DNA of 64,000 nt from Microbacterium sp. p3-SID336 (GTDB lineage: Bacteria; Actinomycetota; Actinomycetes; Actinomycetales; Microbacteriaceae). Position 1 is the stretch's first letter, and each line of letters begins with the position of its first letter. Of the stretch, positions 39,467-49,180 are shown one piece after another. The position numbers were made by a program, and so were the translations under genes. The stretch is taken from assembly GCF_025143365.1 (NCBI RefSeq), contig NZ_JALXPE010000003.1, positions 1 through 64,000 of the forward strand. Direction: 5' to 3'. A model generated the notes under the pieces. It was not told the origin of the DNA. It was given only the letters and a program-made list of their open reading frames with translations, and did not search any database.

Positions 39467-40353
39467 CCGCCACCCAGGCCCTCAGCGTGCCGGAGCGCCT
39501 CCGGCGCCGACGCGGCGCGACCACCGGGACCGCGGGCGTCGGCAGCCGCCCCGGATTCCTCGCCTACGGGCTGCTGGCCGCGTTCGTCCTCGGCAGCGCC
39601 TACCCGCTGTGGTGGTCGTTCGTGGTCGCGAGCGGCACCAACGCCACCCGCGGTGAGACGCTGCCGCTGATCCCGGGCGGCAACTTCCTCGCGAACGCCG
39701 CGAAGGTCTTCGACGCGATCCCGTTCTGGCTCGCGCTCGGCAACTCGGTGCTGATCTCGTCGATCATCACGATCTCCGTCGTCACCTTCTCCACCCTCGC
39801 GGGGTACGCGTTCGCGAAGCTGCGCTTCCGCGGGCGGGACGGTCTGATGGTGTTCGTGATCGCGACCATGGCGATCCCCACGCAGCTCGGCATCATCCCG
39901 CTGTTCATGCTGATGCGGGAGCTGGGCTGGACCGGCACGATCGGCGCCGTCATCGTGCCGACGCTGGTCACCGCGTTCGGCGTCTTCTTCATGCGGCAGT
40001 ACCTGGTGGACGTGATCCCGGACGAGCTGATCGAAGCCGCCAGGGTCGACGGCGCCACCCAGTTCCGCACCTTCCTGACGGTCGGCGTGCCCGCCGCGCG
40101 ACCGGCCATGGCGATCCTCGGCCTGTTCACGTTCATGACCGCATGGACCGACTACCTGTGGCCGCTGATCGTGCTCTCCCCCCAGAACCCGACGCTGCAG
40201 ACGGCCCTCAGCCAGCTGCAGTCCGGGTACTACATCGACTACTCGATCGTGCTCGCCGGTGCGGTGCTCGCGACCCTCCCGCTGCTCGTGCTCTTCGTGG
40301 TCGCGGGGCGGCAGCTGGTCAGTGGCATCATGGCCGGCGCGGTGAAAGGATGA
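39463..40353 (+). CDS. cebG: CebG-type sugar ABC transporter permease
   Basis: A 296-residue CUT1 permease, partner of CebF. Features are the EAA loop IEAARVDGATQFRTFLTVGVP, the preceding FFMRQYLVDVIPDEL and the C-terminal GRQLVSGIMAGAVKG. The ATG overlaps the cebF stop, and its own stop overlaps the first possible ATG of bglC. With CebF it forms the channel for cellobiose or longer cello-oligosaccharides. Confidence 0.93.
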   Translation: MTATQALSVPERLRRRRGATTGTAGVGSRPGFLAYGLLAAFVLGSAYPLWWSFVVASGTNATRGETLPLIPGGNFLANAAKVFDAIPFWLALGNSVLISSIITISVVTFSTLAGYAFAKLRFRGRDGLMVFVIATMAIPTQLGIIPLFMLMRELGWTGTIGAVIVPTLVTAFGVFFMRQYLVDVIPDELIEAARVDGATQFRTFLTVGVPAARPAMAILGLFTFMTAWTDYLWPLIVLSPQNPTLQTALSQLQSGYYIDYSIVLAGAVLATLPLLVLFVVAGRQLVSGIMAGAVKG

Positions 40354-40358
40354 CCCCT

Positions 40359-41789
40359 ATGACGCGTGCCTTCCCCTCGCAGTTCCTCTTCGGCGCGGCG
40401 ACCGCGGCCTACCAGATCGAGGGCGCCGCCTTCGAGGACGGCAGGACGGCATCCATCTGGGACGCGTTCGCCCGGGTGCCTGGTGCCGTCGTCGGCGGCG
40501 ACACCGGAGACGTGGCGTGCGACCACTACCACCGGTACCCGCAGGACGTGGCGCTCATGAAGGAGCTCGGGCTGCAGACCTACCGGTTCTCCACCTCGTG
40601 GGCGCGCGTGCGCCCGGACGGCGGCGCGGTGAACCGAGCGGGCGTGGACTTCTACTCGCGCCTGGTGGACGAGCTGCTCGCCGCCGACATCCTGCCCTGG
40701 CTCACGCTGTACCACTGGGACATGCCGCAGGCGCTGCAGGAGCTCGGCGGCTGGACGAGCCGGGACACGGTCGACCGCTTCCTGGAGTATGCGGGCACCA
40801 TGCACGACGCGCTGGGGGACCGTGTGAACGTGTGGACGACGCTCAACGAGCCGTGGTGCTCGTCGTTCCTGTCGTACACGGGCGGCGAGCACGCGCCCGG
40901 TCACACCAGCGTCGCCGAGGGGCTGCTCGCGTCGCACCACCTGTTGCTGGCGCACGGAGCCACCGTGAAGGAGCTGCGGTCGAGGGATGCGTCCCTCAAC
41001 CTCGGCATCACGCTGAACCACACCGTCGTCGACCCGGCCGACCCCGCGGACGCCGCCGACGTGGACGCGGCTCGACGCCTGGACGGCCAGTTCAACCGCT
41101 GGTTCCTCGACCCGATCTACCGCGGTGCCTACCCCGCGGACATCGTGGAGGACATCCGCGCCGTCGACGCCGACGCGGTCGCACGGTTCGAGGCTGCGGT
41201 GCACGAGGGGGACCTCGACACGATCTCCCAGCACATCGACACGCAGGGCGTGAACTACTACCACGGCGACCTCGTCTCGGGCACGGCGCCGGAGGAGGCG
41301 CCCGCGTCGAGCGTTCCCGCGACGGCACACGTCACCCGCAGCCCGCACCCGGCGCCCGACGGCATCCACGCGGTCGAGCGCGGGCTGCCGCGCACCGCGC
41401 AGGGCTGGGAGGTGCAGCCGGAGGGACTGACCCGGCTGCTGCAGCGCATCTGGACCGAGTACGCGGAGCCCGCGGGCACCGTGCTGTACGTCACCGAGAA
41501 CGGCGCCGCCTACGACGACACGGTCGTGGTCGAGGAGGGTGAGACGCGCGTGCACGACGCGGACCGCACCGAGTTCCTGCGGCGGCACCTGGACGCGGTG
41601 CTCGACGCGGTGGACGCCGGAGTGGATGTGCGCGGCTACTTCTACTGGTCCCTGTTCGACAACTACGAGTGGGCGTGGGGCTACGCCAAGCGCTTCGGCA
41701 TCGTGCGCGTCGACTACGACACCCAGGAGCGGGCGGTGAAGGACTCCGGTCGCGAGTACGCACGGGTGATCGCCGCCAGGGCCCTCTGA
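40359..41789 (+). CDS. bglC: GH1 beta-glucosidase
   Basis: A 476-residue GH1 beta-glucosidase that cleaves imported cellobiose in the cytoplasm. Acid/base Glu164 is in TLNEPWCSS and nucleophile Glu380 in YVTENGAAYDD; the substrate pocket motifs FLFGAATAAYQIEGAA, YHWDMPQAL and the C-terminal YFYWSLFDNYEWAWGYAKRFG are intact. AAAGGA lies 8 nt before the ATG at 40359; an ATG at 40350 overlaps cebG but has no room for that site. Its place after cebG and the CebR boxes support the bglC name used in Streptomyces. Confidence 0.93.
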   Translation: MTRAFPSQFLFGAATAAYQIEGAAFEDGRTASIWDAFARVPGAVVGGDTGDVACDHYHRYPQDVALMKELGLQTYRFSTSWARVRPDGGAVNRAGVDFYSRLVDELLAADILPWLTLYHWDMPQALQELGGWTSRDTVDRFLEYAGTMHDALGDRVNVWTTLNEPWCSSFLSYTGGEHAPGHTSVAEGLLASHHLLLAHGATVKELRSRDASLNLGITLNHTVVDPADPADAADVDAARRLDGQFNRWFLDPIYRGAYPADIVEDIRAVDADAVARFEAAVHEGDLDTISQHIDTQGVNYYHGDLVSGTAPEEAPASSVPATAHVTRSPHPAPDGIHAVERGLPRTAQGWEVQPEGLTRLLQRIWTEYAEPAGTVLYVTENGAAYDDTVVVEEGETRVHDADRTEFLRRHLDAVLDAVDAGVDVRGYFYWSLFDNYEWAWGYAKRFGIVRVDYDTQERAVKDSGREYARVIAARAL

Positions 41790-41823
41790 CGGGGTCGCGG
41801 CACCGTGCCCGCGCGCGACCGCA

Positions 41824-41956
41824 CGGATGGTACGGCACGAGTCCGCGGGCCGGAGCCGGCGGACGACCGTGCCCGCATCGGGTGGCCCATTGCCGGGGTG
41901 CGCGCGGAGATGCGCGGGGGCCTTCTTCAGGCGGATGGTACGGCACGAGTCCGCGG
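41824..41956. repeat. Perfect 25-bp direct repeat between bglC and cebR
   Basis: The same 25 bases (core GGATGGTACGGCACGAGTCC) occur at 41824-41848 and 41932-41956, 108 bp apart. The shorter word ACCGTGCCCGC is also repeated at about 41802 and 41866. The second copy ends 6 nt before the GAGAAT -10 of cebR, covering its -35 region, so it may be a regulatory site or the scar of a duplication. Confidence 0.75.
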
Positions 41957-41974
41957 ACCGGTGAGAATAGGGCG

Positions 41975-42988
41975 ATGGAAGAGCGTGCGCTGATGTCGCC
42001 CCGGGCGACCATCGAAGAGGTCGCGGCGGCGGCGGGCGTGTCCCGGTCGACGGTGTCGCGGGTCGTCAACGGCTCGACGGCGGTGAGCCCGGAGGCGCTC
42101 GCCGCGGTGCGCGCCGCGATCGACAGGCTCAACTACGTGCCGAACCGCGCCGCCCGCTCGCTGGCCTCGCGGCAGACGCACGCGATCGCACTGATCGTCC
42201 CGGAGGACACCACGCGCTTCTTCGGCGATCCGTTCTTCGCGGCGATCGTGGCGGGCATCACCGGGGCGCTCGGCAGCTCCGACTATCTGCTCAACCTGCT
42301 GATCGCGAGCGACGACCCCGGCGACAAGATGACGAGCTTCGTGCGCAACGGCGGTGTCGACGGCGCCCTGATCGTGTCGCATCACGCGAGCGACGCGTTC
42401 GTGGACCGGATCGCGGACGCCGTCCCTGTCGTCTTCGGCGGGCGTCCGGTGCGCCGCGGCGAGGCCGACTACGTGGTGGACGTGGACAACGTCGCGGGCG
42501 CGAAGGTCGCCACGCAGCGGCTCGTCGACATCGGCAGGACGCGCATCGCCACGATCTCGGGACCGCTCACGATGATCTCCTCGACCGATCGCGTGCAGGG
42601 CTTCCGGGCGGCGCTCGCCGACGCGGGGCTCACGCCGGTGGCCGAGGAGGAGGGCGACTACAGCGAGGCGAGCGGCGCGGAGGCTGCCCGCCGGCTGCTG
42701 GCGGCCGACCGGCCGGACGGCATCTTCGTGGCGAGCGACCTGATGGCCAGGGGTGCGCTGACGGCGCTGCGGGCCGCGGGGGTGCGCGTGCCCGAGGACA
42801 TCGCGCTGGTCGGGTTCGACGACTCGTCGGTCGCGCTGACGACCGATCCGCAGCTGACCACCATGCGGCAGCCGATGTACGCGCAGGGGGAGACGATGGC
42901 GCGCGTACTGCTGTCGCGGTTGGCGGGAGAGGACCCAGCGCGGACGACCATCCTGCCGACCGAGCTCGTGGTCCGCGCCTCGGCCTGA
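41975..42988 (+). CDS. cebR: CebR-type LacI-family repressor
   Basis: A 337-residue LacI-family regulator. HTH IEEVAAAAGVSRSTVSRVVN and hinge YVPNRAARSLASRQTH, followed by an effector domain with AGITGALGSSDYLLNLLIA and the C-terminal GFDDSSVALTTDPQLTTMRQ. GAGAAT lies 6 nt before the ATG, so cebR probably has its own leaderless promoter besides read-through from the ceb operon. It is the obvious binder of the TGGGAGCGCTCCCA boxes; in Streptomyces cebR is instead upstream of cebE. Confidence 0.9.
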   Translation: MEERALMSPRATIEEVAAAAGVSRSTVSRVVNGSTAVSPEALAAVRAAIDRLNYVPNRAARSLASRQTHAIALIVPEDTTRFFGDPFFAAIVAGITGALGSSDYLLNLLIASDDPGDKMTSFVRNGGVDGALIVSHHASDAFVDRIADAVPVVFGGRPVRRGEADYVVDVDNVAGAKVATQRLVDIGRTRIATISGPLTMISSTDRVQGFRAALADAGLTPVAEEEGDYSEASGAEAARRLLAADRPDGIFVASDLMARGALTALRAAGVRVPEDIALVGFDDSSVALTTDPQLTTMRQPMYAQGETMARVLLSRLAGEDPARTTILPTELVVRASA

Positions 42989-43176
42989 GCATCGTCGCGC
43001 TGCGCCCCCGGTCCGTGCAGATCCTGAGGACGGCGGTCGGGCGGAGGGTTGCACGGCGGTGCGGACTGGCCGGCGGCTTCGATCGAGCGCGCGCGGATGC
43101 GGCCCTGGCGCCCCCTCCTGGTCAGGGACGCACCCGCGCGGCCGTGGTGAACGTGGTCCACGCAGAACGCAATAAC

Positions 43177-43190
43177 TGAATGAGCGTTCA
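43177..43190. promoter_or_regulatory. TetR/BetI-type operator before the TetR gene
   Basis: TGAATGAGCGTTCA is a 14-bp near-palindrome with TGAA/TTCA arms, as in BetI and related autorepressors. It lies 58 bp upstream of the start codon; TATTCT at about 43215 is a possible -10. Autoregulation is inferred. Confidence 0.5.
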
Positions 43191-43248
43191 ATGGAAACGG
43201 TACACCGCTCGCCGATATTCTGGAAAACTTCCGGGAGGTGGTCGTCCC

Positions 43249-43923
43249 ATGGCTCGAACCCACGAGCAGAACCGCCAGGCGCGTGAGCGTGCGCGCGAGA
43301 ACATCATCCAGGCGGCGATCGAGGCCTTCAGCGAACGCGGTGTCGCCGGCGCGAGCGTCGCCGAGATCACCTCGCGCGCCGGTGTGGCGCAGGGCCTCGT
43401 CAACTACCACTTCGGCGGCAAGGATCAGCTCATCGGCGCCGTCATCGACCGCTGGTTCGAGACCGTGCTCGGACTGGCTCGCGTCGACGGCGCGCCCGAC
43501 GAGATGCTCGCCGCGATCATCGACGGGACCCTGATGGCTGCGGCCTTCGCGATGCCGCTGCAGCGGGCCGTGCTCGCGATGCAGCAGCAACCGGCGACCC
43601 ACCGGCTGTTCGCCGAGTCGGAGCAGCGCCACGCCGAGGCGGTGGCTGCGGCCGAGGATGCCGTGCGTGCCGTCTTCCGCGCCCGCGGCGCCGCGGATCC
43701 CGCGCTGGAGGAGATCATGCTGCGCAGCACCCTCGAGGGGATCTTCGTCAAGTACTGCGTCTACGGCGACACCTACCCGCTCGAGGACGCGCGCCGCTGG
43801 CTGCACCAGCGCTACGGGCTGCCCGCACCCGCCGAGCCCATGCCGCTGCCGAACCCTCCGCGCGACGGGGAGCCGCGTCCGCGGGCGACAGCCTCCCTGC
43901 GTACGAGCGCGACCCACGACTGA
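43249..43923 (+). CDS. TetR-family regulator with BetI-like C-terminal domain
   Basis: A 224-residue TetR-family repressor. The HTH is GASVAEITSRAGVAQGLVNYHFGGKDQL; the ligand domain contains FAMPLQRAVLAMQQQPATHR and LRSTLEGIFVKYC, resembling BetI-type C-termini. The start at 43249 follows GGGAGGTGG. No betaine gene is nearby, so the ligand is unknown. It sits alone between cebR and the convergent GntR gene. Controlled genes may lie elsewhere. Confidence 0.9.
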   Translation: MARTHEQNRQARERARENIIQAAIEAFSERGVAGASVAEITSRAGVAQGLVNYHFGGKDQLIGAVIDRWFETVLGLARVDGAPDEMLAAIIDGTLMAAAFAMPLQRAVLAMQQQPATHRLFAESEQRHAEAVAAAEDAVRAVFRARGAADPALEEIMLRSTLEGIFVKYCVYGDTYPLEDARRWLHQRYGLPAPAEPMPLPNPPRDGEPRPRATASLRTSATHD

Positions 43924-43958
43924 GCCGGCGGCCCCAGCGCCCCGGTGCCCCCGTGGGG

Positions 43959-44615
43959 TCAGGCGAGGTGCATCCGGGCGAAGGCGCCGAGCACCACGCG
44001 CTCGGACTGCACCAGGTAGCGCTCGAGCTCCGTGGCTCCCGCCGCGGCGCCCTGCGTGAGGAAGGCGTCGAGCACGGCCCGGTTCTTGCGCACGAACGGC
44101 TCGTGCAGCGACCGCGGATCGTCGATCTTGAGGAACGCCAGCCGCAACTCGGCCGCGACGTTGCGATAGGTGCGGGCGAGGCGGGGGCTGTCGGCCAGGT
44201 CGACCAGTGCCACGTGGAAGGCCATGTTGGCGCTGCCGACCGCTCGCCACGTGCCCGCGTCGTCGCGCGCGGCATGGCTCCCCGCATCCTCGGCGGCGTC
44301 CACCGCGTCCTTCATGCGCTGCACCGCCGGGTGCTCGGGCTCGGAGTGCCGCAGAGCCGTGCACTCGATGATGCGGCGGGCGCGGTAGATGTCGACGACG
44401 TCGGCGATGGACGGCGATGCCACGGAGACTCCGCGGTGCGGGATGTGCTCGACCAGGCCCTGCTCCGCCAGCACGCGGAAGGCCTCGCGCAGCGTGTTGC
44501 GCGACACGTCGAACCGTTCGGCCAGTGCCGACTCGGACAGGCGGGAGCCCGGGGCGAAGTCGCCGTCGATGATGCGCTGACGGAGCACGTCGGCGAGCGG
44601 GCCCTGCTGGTTCAT
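43959..44615 (-). CDS. GntR-family (FadR subfamily) regulator of the 5-oxoproline operon
   Basis: A 218-residue GntR regulator. The winged helix has LSESALAERFDVSRNTLREAF and EHIPHRGVSVASPS; the C-terminal FCD-type helical domain follows with metal/ligand-candidate residues in FHVALVDLADSPRL and AELRLAFLKIDD. TACGAT lies 6 nt before the ATG on the minus strand (leaderless). It diverges from the pxp operon, whose -35 is covered by a 13-bp palindrome. Repression lifted by 5-oxoproline or a related acid is the natural inference. Confidence 0.92.
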   Translation of the reverse strand: MNQQGPLADVLRQRIIDGDFAPGSRLSESALAERFDVSRNTLREAFRVLAEQGLVEHIPHRGVSVASPSIADVVDIYRARRIIECTALRHSEPEHPAVQRMKDAVDAAEDAGSHAARDDAGTWRAVGSANMAFHVALVDLADSPRLARTYRNVAAELRLAFLKIDDPRSLHEPFVRKNRAVLDAFLTQGAAAGATELERYLVQSERVVLGAFARMHLA

Positions 44616-44699
44616 GCCTTCATCGTAGGCGGGTGCCCGGGCCGCTCCGCCCGGGATCGGTACGAGATGGCAATGCGGCTGTCGCACGATGGAAACATT

Positions 44700-44734
44700 A
44701 TTGTTGAACAATCGGGCGTGGTCCGTTCTACACT
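44700..44734 (+). promoter_or_regulatory. pxp operon promoter with GntR-type operator
   Basis: The perfect palindrome ATTGTTGAACAAT (44700-44712) overlaps TTGAAC (44705-44710), the -35, which is 18 bp from TACACT (44729-44734). A GntR-family repressor bound there would block the promoter; the divergent GntR gene is its likely source. Confidence 0.75.
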
Positions 44735-44775
44735 GGGTGCCTATCCGACGCCCACCAACGACGATGGGAACCCCT

Positions 44776-46053
44776 ATGTCCGAGCAGTCCTCCGCCGCCC
44801 TCACCCCTGAGGACGAGGCCAGAGCCGCCACCGCGAAGAAGCGCGCAGGGCGCAGTGCCGTCATCGGCGCGATCTTCCTGATGGCGACGAGCGCCATCGG
44901 CCCCGGCTTCATCACCCAGACCGCGACGTTCACCGCCCAGATGGGCGCCGCCTTCGCCTTCGCGATCCTCGTCTCGATCCTCGTCGACATCGCCGTGCAG
45001 CTGAACGTCTGGCGCATGATCACGTCCTCGGGCAAGCGCGCCGGCGAGCTCGCCAACAGCGCCATCCCGTTCTCCGGTCATGTCATCGCGGTGCTGGTCG
45101 TGATCGGCGGCCTCGCGTTCAACATCGGCAACATCGCCGGTGGCGGGCTCGGCCTCAACGCCCTCCTCGGGGTCGATCCCAAGCTGGGCGGCGCCGTCAC
45201 GGCGGCCCTGGCGATCATCATCTTCCTGGTGAAGAAGGCAGGCAGGGTGATGGACGTCGTGCTGATCGTGCTCGGCATCGGCATGATCGTGATGACGGTC
45301 GTCGTCGCGATCATCGCGCAGCCGCCGGTCGGGGATGCGCTGCGGCAGACCTTCGTGCCGGACGAGCTGAACTTCGCCACCATCACCACGATCGTCGGCG
45401 GCACGGTCGGCGGCTACATCACCTACTCCGGTGCGCACCGCTACCTCGACTCCGGTCACGTCGGACCGCAGTACGCCAAGCCCGTGATGCGGGCGGCAGC
45501 CAACGGCATCCTCGTGACCGGCATCATGCGCTACGTGCTGTTCCTCGCCATCCTCGGCGTGGTCGCATCGGGCGTCGCCCTCGACCTGTCCTCGCAGGCC
45601 GCCAACCCCGCGGGGCAGGCCTTCGGGGCCGTGCTCGGCGACGCGGGCCTGCGCATCTTCGGTGCGATCTTCTGGGCCGCCGCGATCAGCTCCGTCATCG
45701 GCGCCGCGTACACGTCGGCCACCTTCCTCTCGACCTTCACCGCCAAGCTGCGCGGCGGCTGGCCGCTGCAGCTCGCGACCGTCGCGTTCATCGTCGTGTC
45801 GCTCGGGGTGTACCTCGCGATCGGCACGGCGCCCGCCGCGATCCTGGTCTTCGTCGGCGGCTTCAACGGCCTCATCCTGCCGATCGGACTGACCGTCTTC
45901 ATGTACATCGGCTGGTTCCGCCGCGACCTGCTCGGAGACCGCAAGTACCCGATCTGGCTGCTCGTCGCCGGTACCGTCGTGACCGTGCTGACCTGGTACA
46001 TGGGGGCCGTGTCCATCGGCCCGATCTTCGCCTTCCTCGGAATCGGAGCGTGA
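44776..46053 (+). CDS. NRAMP-family transporter of the 5-oxoproline cluster (YcsG type)
   Basis: A 425-residue NRAMP-fold membrane protein with about eleven helices. First-helix motif is [16 protein letters not shown], where canonical metal transporters have D-P-G-N; the acidic metal ligand is absent, which argues against Mn2+/Fe2+ transport. [21 protein letters not shown] is the second conserved segment. In B. subtilis the equivalent ycsG lies in the pxp (ycsF-kipI-kipA) locus, so uptake of 5-oxoproline or a related acid is a reasonable inference. It is the first gene of the operon; the ATG at 44776 follows GGGAA at a short distance. Confidence 0.86.
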   Translation: MSEQSSAALTPEDEARAATAKKRAGRSAVIGAIFLMATSAIGPGFITQTATFTAQMGAAFAFAILVSILVDIAVQLNVWRMITSSGKRAGELANSAIPFSGHVIAVLVVIGGLAFNIGNIAGGGLGLNALLGVDPKLGGAVTAALAIIIFLVKKAGRVMDVVLIVLGIGMIVMTVVVAIIAQPPVGDALRQTFVPDELNFATITTIVGGTVGGYITYSGAHRYLDSGHVGPQYAKPVMRAAANGILVTGIMRYVLFLAILGVVASGVALDLSSQAANPAGQAFGAVLGDAGLRIFGAIFWAAAISSVIGAAYTSATFLSTFTAKLRGGWPLQLATVAFIVVSLGVYLAIGTAPAAILVFVGGFNGLILPIGLTVFMYIGWFRRDLLGDRKYPIWLLVAGTVVTVLTWYMGAVSIGPIFAFLGIGA

Positions 46054-46057
46054 CGTC

Positions 46058-46822
46058 ATGGCGACCATCGACCTGAACTCGGACCTCGGCGAGAACGTCC
46101 CCGACCGGGTCGTGAGCGACGATGCGAGCATGCTCGAGATCGTCACGAGTGCGAACGTGTCGTGCGGGTTCCACGCCGGGAGCCCGGAGGGCATCCGCGA
46201 GACCCTCGCTGCGGCGGTCGCGGGCGGCGTCGTGATCGGCGCGCATCCCGGCTACCGCGACTACGAGAACTTCGGGCGCACGAAGGTCGACATCGACTCC
46301 GCGACGCTGCAGGCCCACGTGGAGTATCAGCTCGGCGCCCTGCTCGGCCTCGCCGCGGCGGTCGGCGGACGGGTGTCGTACGTCAAGCCGCACGGCGCGC
46401 TGTACAACACCATCGCCCGCGACGAGCGGCAGTCGAAGGACGTGGTCGCAGCGATCCGCGCGATCGACCCCTCGCTCGTGCTGCTCGGGCTCGCGGGCGG
46501 TGTGGTGCTCGACGTCGCCGAGCGGGCAGGGCTCGCGGTCGCCGCCGAGGCCTTCGCCGACCGCGCCTACCAGCCGGACGGACAGCTCGTGTCCCGCACC
46601 GAGGAGGGCGCCGTGCTGCACGACCCCGTCGCGGTCGCCGAGCGCATGGTGCGCCTGGCCGCGGACGGCGTGATCCGGGCGATCGACGGCACCGACGTCG
46701 CCGTCTCCGCCCAGTCGATCTGCGTGCACGGCGACAGCCCGGGATCCGTCGCGATGGCCGCCGAGACCAAGCGCCTGCTGGAAGCCGAGGGCATCACGAT
46801 CGCGCCCTTCGCCGGAGCCTGA
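46058..46822 (+). CDS. pxpA: 5-oxoprolinase subunit PxpA (LamB/YcsF family)
   Basis: A 254-residue protein of the LamB/YcsF family. Its motifs [45 protein letters not shown] and VKPHGALYN are complete and provide the His/Asp residues thought to form the active site. With PxpB and PxpC it hydrolyses 5-oxoproline to glutamate using ATP. It follows the transporter gene after 4 bases and the hydro-lyase gene starts 1 base after its stop. Confidence 0.95.
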   Translation: MATIDLNSDLGENVPDRVVSDDASMLEIVTSANVSCGFHAGSPEGIRETLAAAVAGGVVIGAHPGYRDYENFGRTKVDIDSATLQAHVEYQLGALLGLAAAVGGRVSYVKPHGALYNTIARDERQSKDVVAAIRAIDPSLVLLGLAGGVVLDVAERAGLAVAAEAFADRAYQPDGQLVSRTEEGAVLHDPVAVAERMVRLAADGVIRAIDGTDVAVSAQSICVHGDSPGSVAMAAETKRLLEAEGITIAPFAGA

Positions 46823-46823
46823 C

Positions 46824-47624
46824 ATGGCCGTGCTCGCGACCCCCGCCCAGCTCGCCGATGCGCGCGCCGCCCGTGCCGCGCACCGGGCGGGGCACGCCGC
46901 CCCCACCAGCGGCGTCGCCCCCGGGCTGACGCAGGCGAACCTCATCGCCGTGCCCGCCGACTGGGCCTTCGAGACCCTTCTGTATGCGCAGCGCAACCCT
47001 CAGCCGTGTCCGGTCCTCGAGGTGATCGAACAGGGCGCGGTGGAGTCCCGGCTCGCACCGGGCAGCGACATCCGCACCGACATCGGGCGCTACCGCGTCT
47101 GGCGGGACGGCGAGCTCGTCGAGGAGGTGTCCGACGCGACGGCGGCGTGGGCAGAGCATCCCGACCTGGTCGCCTTCCTCATCGGCTGCAGCTTCACGTT
47201 CGAGACCGGGCTGGCGGAGGCAGGGATCCCGATCCGTCATCAGCAGCTCGGGCGCAACGTGCCCATGTACCGGACGGCGGTGGACTGCACTCCGGCGGGA
47301 CGACTGCGCGGGGAGATGGTCGTCTCGATGCGTCCGATCCCGGCGGACCGCGTCGCCGATGCCGTGCAGATCTCCGGACGCACCCCGGCCGTGCACGGCG
47401 CGCCGGTGCACATCGGCGACCCGGCCTCCCTCGGCATCGCCGACGTGATGGTGCCCGACTTCGGCGACGCCCCGGAGATCCGCCCCGGGGAGCTCCCGGT
47501 CTTCTGGGCCTGCGGCGTCACCCCGCAGGCGGCGATCATGGCCTCGAAGCCGCCGTTCGCGGTCACCCACGCCCCGGGCTACATGTTCGTCACCGATGTG
47601 CCGGATGCGGAGTATCGGGTCTGA
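46824..47624 (+). CDS. Putative hydro-lyase, YcsI/DUF1445 family
   Basis: A 266-residue protein of the YcsI (DUF1445) family. Hallmarks are [42 protein letters not shown] and [31 protein letters not shown] (given by its position near the C-terminus), each with conserved Cys/His residues. It is annotated as a putative hydro-lyase in genomes, without a proven reaction. B. subtilis ycsI is likewise in the pxp locus. It overlaps the PxpB-PxpC fusion by 1 base (TGATG). Confidence 0.9.
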   Translation: MAVLATPAQLADARAARAAHRAGHAAPTSGVAPGLTQANLIAVPADWAFETLLYAQRNPQPCPVLEVIEQGAVESRLAPGSDIRTDIGRYRVWRDGELVEEVSDATAAWAEHPDLVAFLIGCSFTFETGLAEAGIPIRHQQLGRNVPMYRTAVDCTPAGRLRGEMVVSMRPIPADRVADAVQISGRTPAVHGAPVHIGDPASLGIADVMVPDFGDAPEIRPGELPVFWACGVTPQAAIMASKPPFAVTHAPGYMFVTDVPDAEYRV

Positions 47625-49180
47625 TGCGCATCCTCACCGCCTCCGACAGCGCGCTCCTCGTCGAGGCCGACGACCTCGCGCAGGCCATGCGACTGAACCT
47701 CGCCTGGGACGGCGTCCCCGGCGTGGTCGAGCGCATCCCGGGGGCCCGTACGGTGCTCGTCCGCTTCGACCCCCACCGCACGACGGCCACGGCGCTCGCC
47801 GAGATCCTGGCCGCGACCGAGGCCGATGCCGTCGAGCTCCCGGACGCGGGAGAGGTGACGGTCCCCGTCCGATACGACGGAGAGGACCTGGACGAGACCG
47901 CCGCCCTGCTCGGCGTGTCAGCGGAGGAGCTCGTCGAGCGCCACCTCGCCGCCGAATGGCGGGTGGCCTTCTCGGGCTTCGCCCCCGGCTTCGGATACGC
48001 CGTCAGCGGCGACCCGCTCTTCGACGTGCCACGACGATCGTCGCCCCGCACCCGGGTGCCTGCCGGTTCGGTCGCGCTCGCGGGGGCGTTCAGCGGCGTG
48101 TATCCCCGGGAGAGTCCGGGCGGCTGGCAGCTCATCGGCCGCACCGCCCTGGAGATGTGGGACATCGATCGCGACCCGCCTGCCCTGCTCGCGCCGGGCC
48201 GCCGCGTGCGCTTCGTGCGTGCGGAGCGGGAGGCGACCGCGCTGGCTGCCGCGCCCGACGCCGCCGCGCCCGCCGCTGAACCCGCCGCGCCCGCCGCCGC
48301 TGCGGTCGAGGTCGTGCGGGCGTCGCTGCAGCTGCTCGTGCAGGATGCCGGGCGCCCGGGCTATGCGGCCCTCGGGGTCTCCGCGTCCGGGGTGGCCGAC
48401 CGGACCGCGTCGCACGATGCGAACCGCGCCGTGGGCAACCCTCCCGAGGCCGCGGTGCTGGAGAGCGTGGGCGGAGCGGTGCTGCGCTTCCGCGGGGCCG
48501 GCGTCGCCGCAGTGGCGGGGGCGCTCGGCACGCTCGTCCTCAGCGATTCCGCGGGGGTGGAGCGGCCGGTCGTGCACGGTGCCCCGTTCGCGACGGTCGA
48601 CGGGGACGAACTCACCCTCGGGCATCCGGAGCAGGGCCTGCGCTACGTCGTCGGCGTGCGCGGCGGACTCGACGTCGATCCGGCGCTGGGCAGTCGCGCG
48701 GCCGACACGCTCGCCGGTCTCGGGCCGCAGCCGCTGTCCGCCGGTGCCGTCGTCCCCATCGGCGAGGTCGCGGCGGCCTCGGTCGACCCGGTGTCCGTGC
48801 CGCGACCGCTGCCCGCCCCCGGCGACCTCGTGCACCTCGAGATCACGCTCGGGCCCCGCGACGACTGGTTCACGCCGGCCGGACGCGAAGTGCTCACCGC
48901 GCAGGAATGGACCGTCACCCCGCGTTCCGACCGGGTCGGGATCCGCCTCCACGGCGACACGCCCCTGGAGCGGGCGGTCAGCGGCGAACTGCCCAGCGAG
49001 GGCGCTGTCACGGGTGCCATCCAGGTGCCGCCGGACGGGCAGCCCGTGCTCTTCCTCCCCGACCATCCGCTGACCGGCGGCTACCCCATCGTCGGCGCGC
49101 TCACCGACCGCAGCCTCGACCTCGCCGCCCAGCTCGCGCCGGGCGTGCGCGTGCGCTTCACCGTCAAGGAGACCCCATGA
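47624..49180 (+). CDS. pxpBC: PxpB-PxpC fusion (5-oxoprolinase / urea-carboxylase CT-like)
   Basis: A 518-residue fusion of PxpB (KipI-like, about residues 1-205) and PxpC (KipA-like, about 230-518), joined by an Ala/Pro-rich linker. PxpB motifs are [32 protein letters not shown] and [15 protein letters not shown]; PxpC motifs are [43 protein letters not shown] and [20 protein letters not shown]. These are the AHS1 and AHS2 domains that also make the carboxyltransferase part of urea carboxylase. It overlaps the biotin carboxylase gene by ATGA. Confidence 0.93.
   Translation: MRILTASDSALLVEADDLAQAMRLNLAWDGVPGVVERIPGARTVLVRFDPHRTTATALAEILAATEADAVELPDAGEVTVPVRYDGEDLDETAALLGVSAEELVERHLAAEWRVAFSGFAPGFGYAVSGDPLFDVPRRSSPRTRVPAGSVALAGAFSGVYPRESPGGWQLIGRTALEMWDIDRDPPALLAPGRRVRFVRAEREATALAAAPDAAAPAAEPAAPAAAAVEVVRASLQLLVQDAGRPGYAALGVSASGVADRTASHDANRAVGNPPEAAVLESVGGAVLRFRGAGVAAVAGALGTLVLSDSAGVERPVVHGAPFATVDGDELTLGHPEQGLRYVVGVRGGLDVDPALGSRAADTLAGLGPQPLSAGAVVPIGEVAAASVDPVSVPRPLPAPGDLVHLEITLGPRDDWFTPAGREVLTAQEWTVTPRSDRVGIRLHGDTPLERAVSGELPSEGAVTGAIQVPPDGQPVLFLPDHPLTGGYPIVGALTDRSLDLAAQLAPGVRVRFTVKETP

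Noticed and set aside
42989..43248. An sRNA or riboswitch in the 260-bp gap before the TetR gene
   Set aside because: I see only a TetR-type dyad and a possible promoter, no conserved aptamer and no convincing hairpin.
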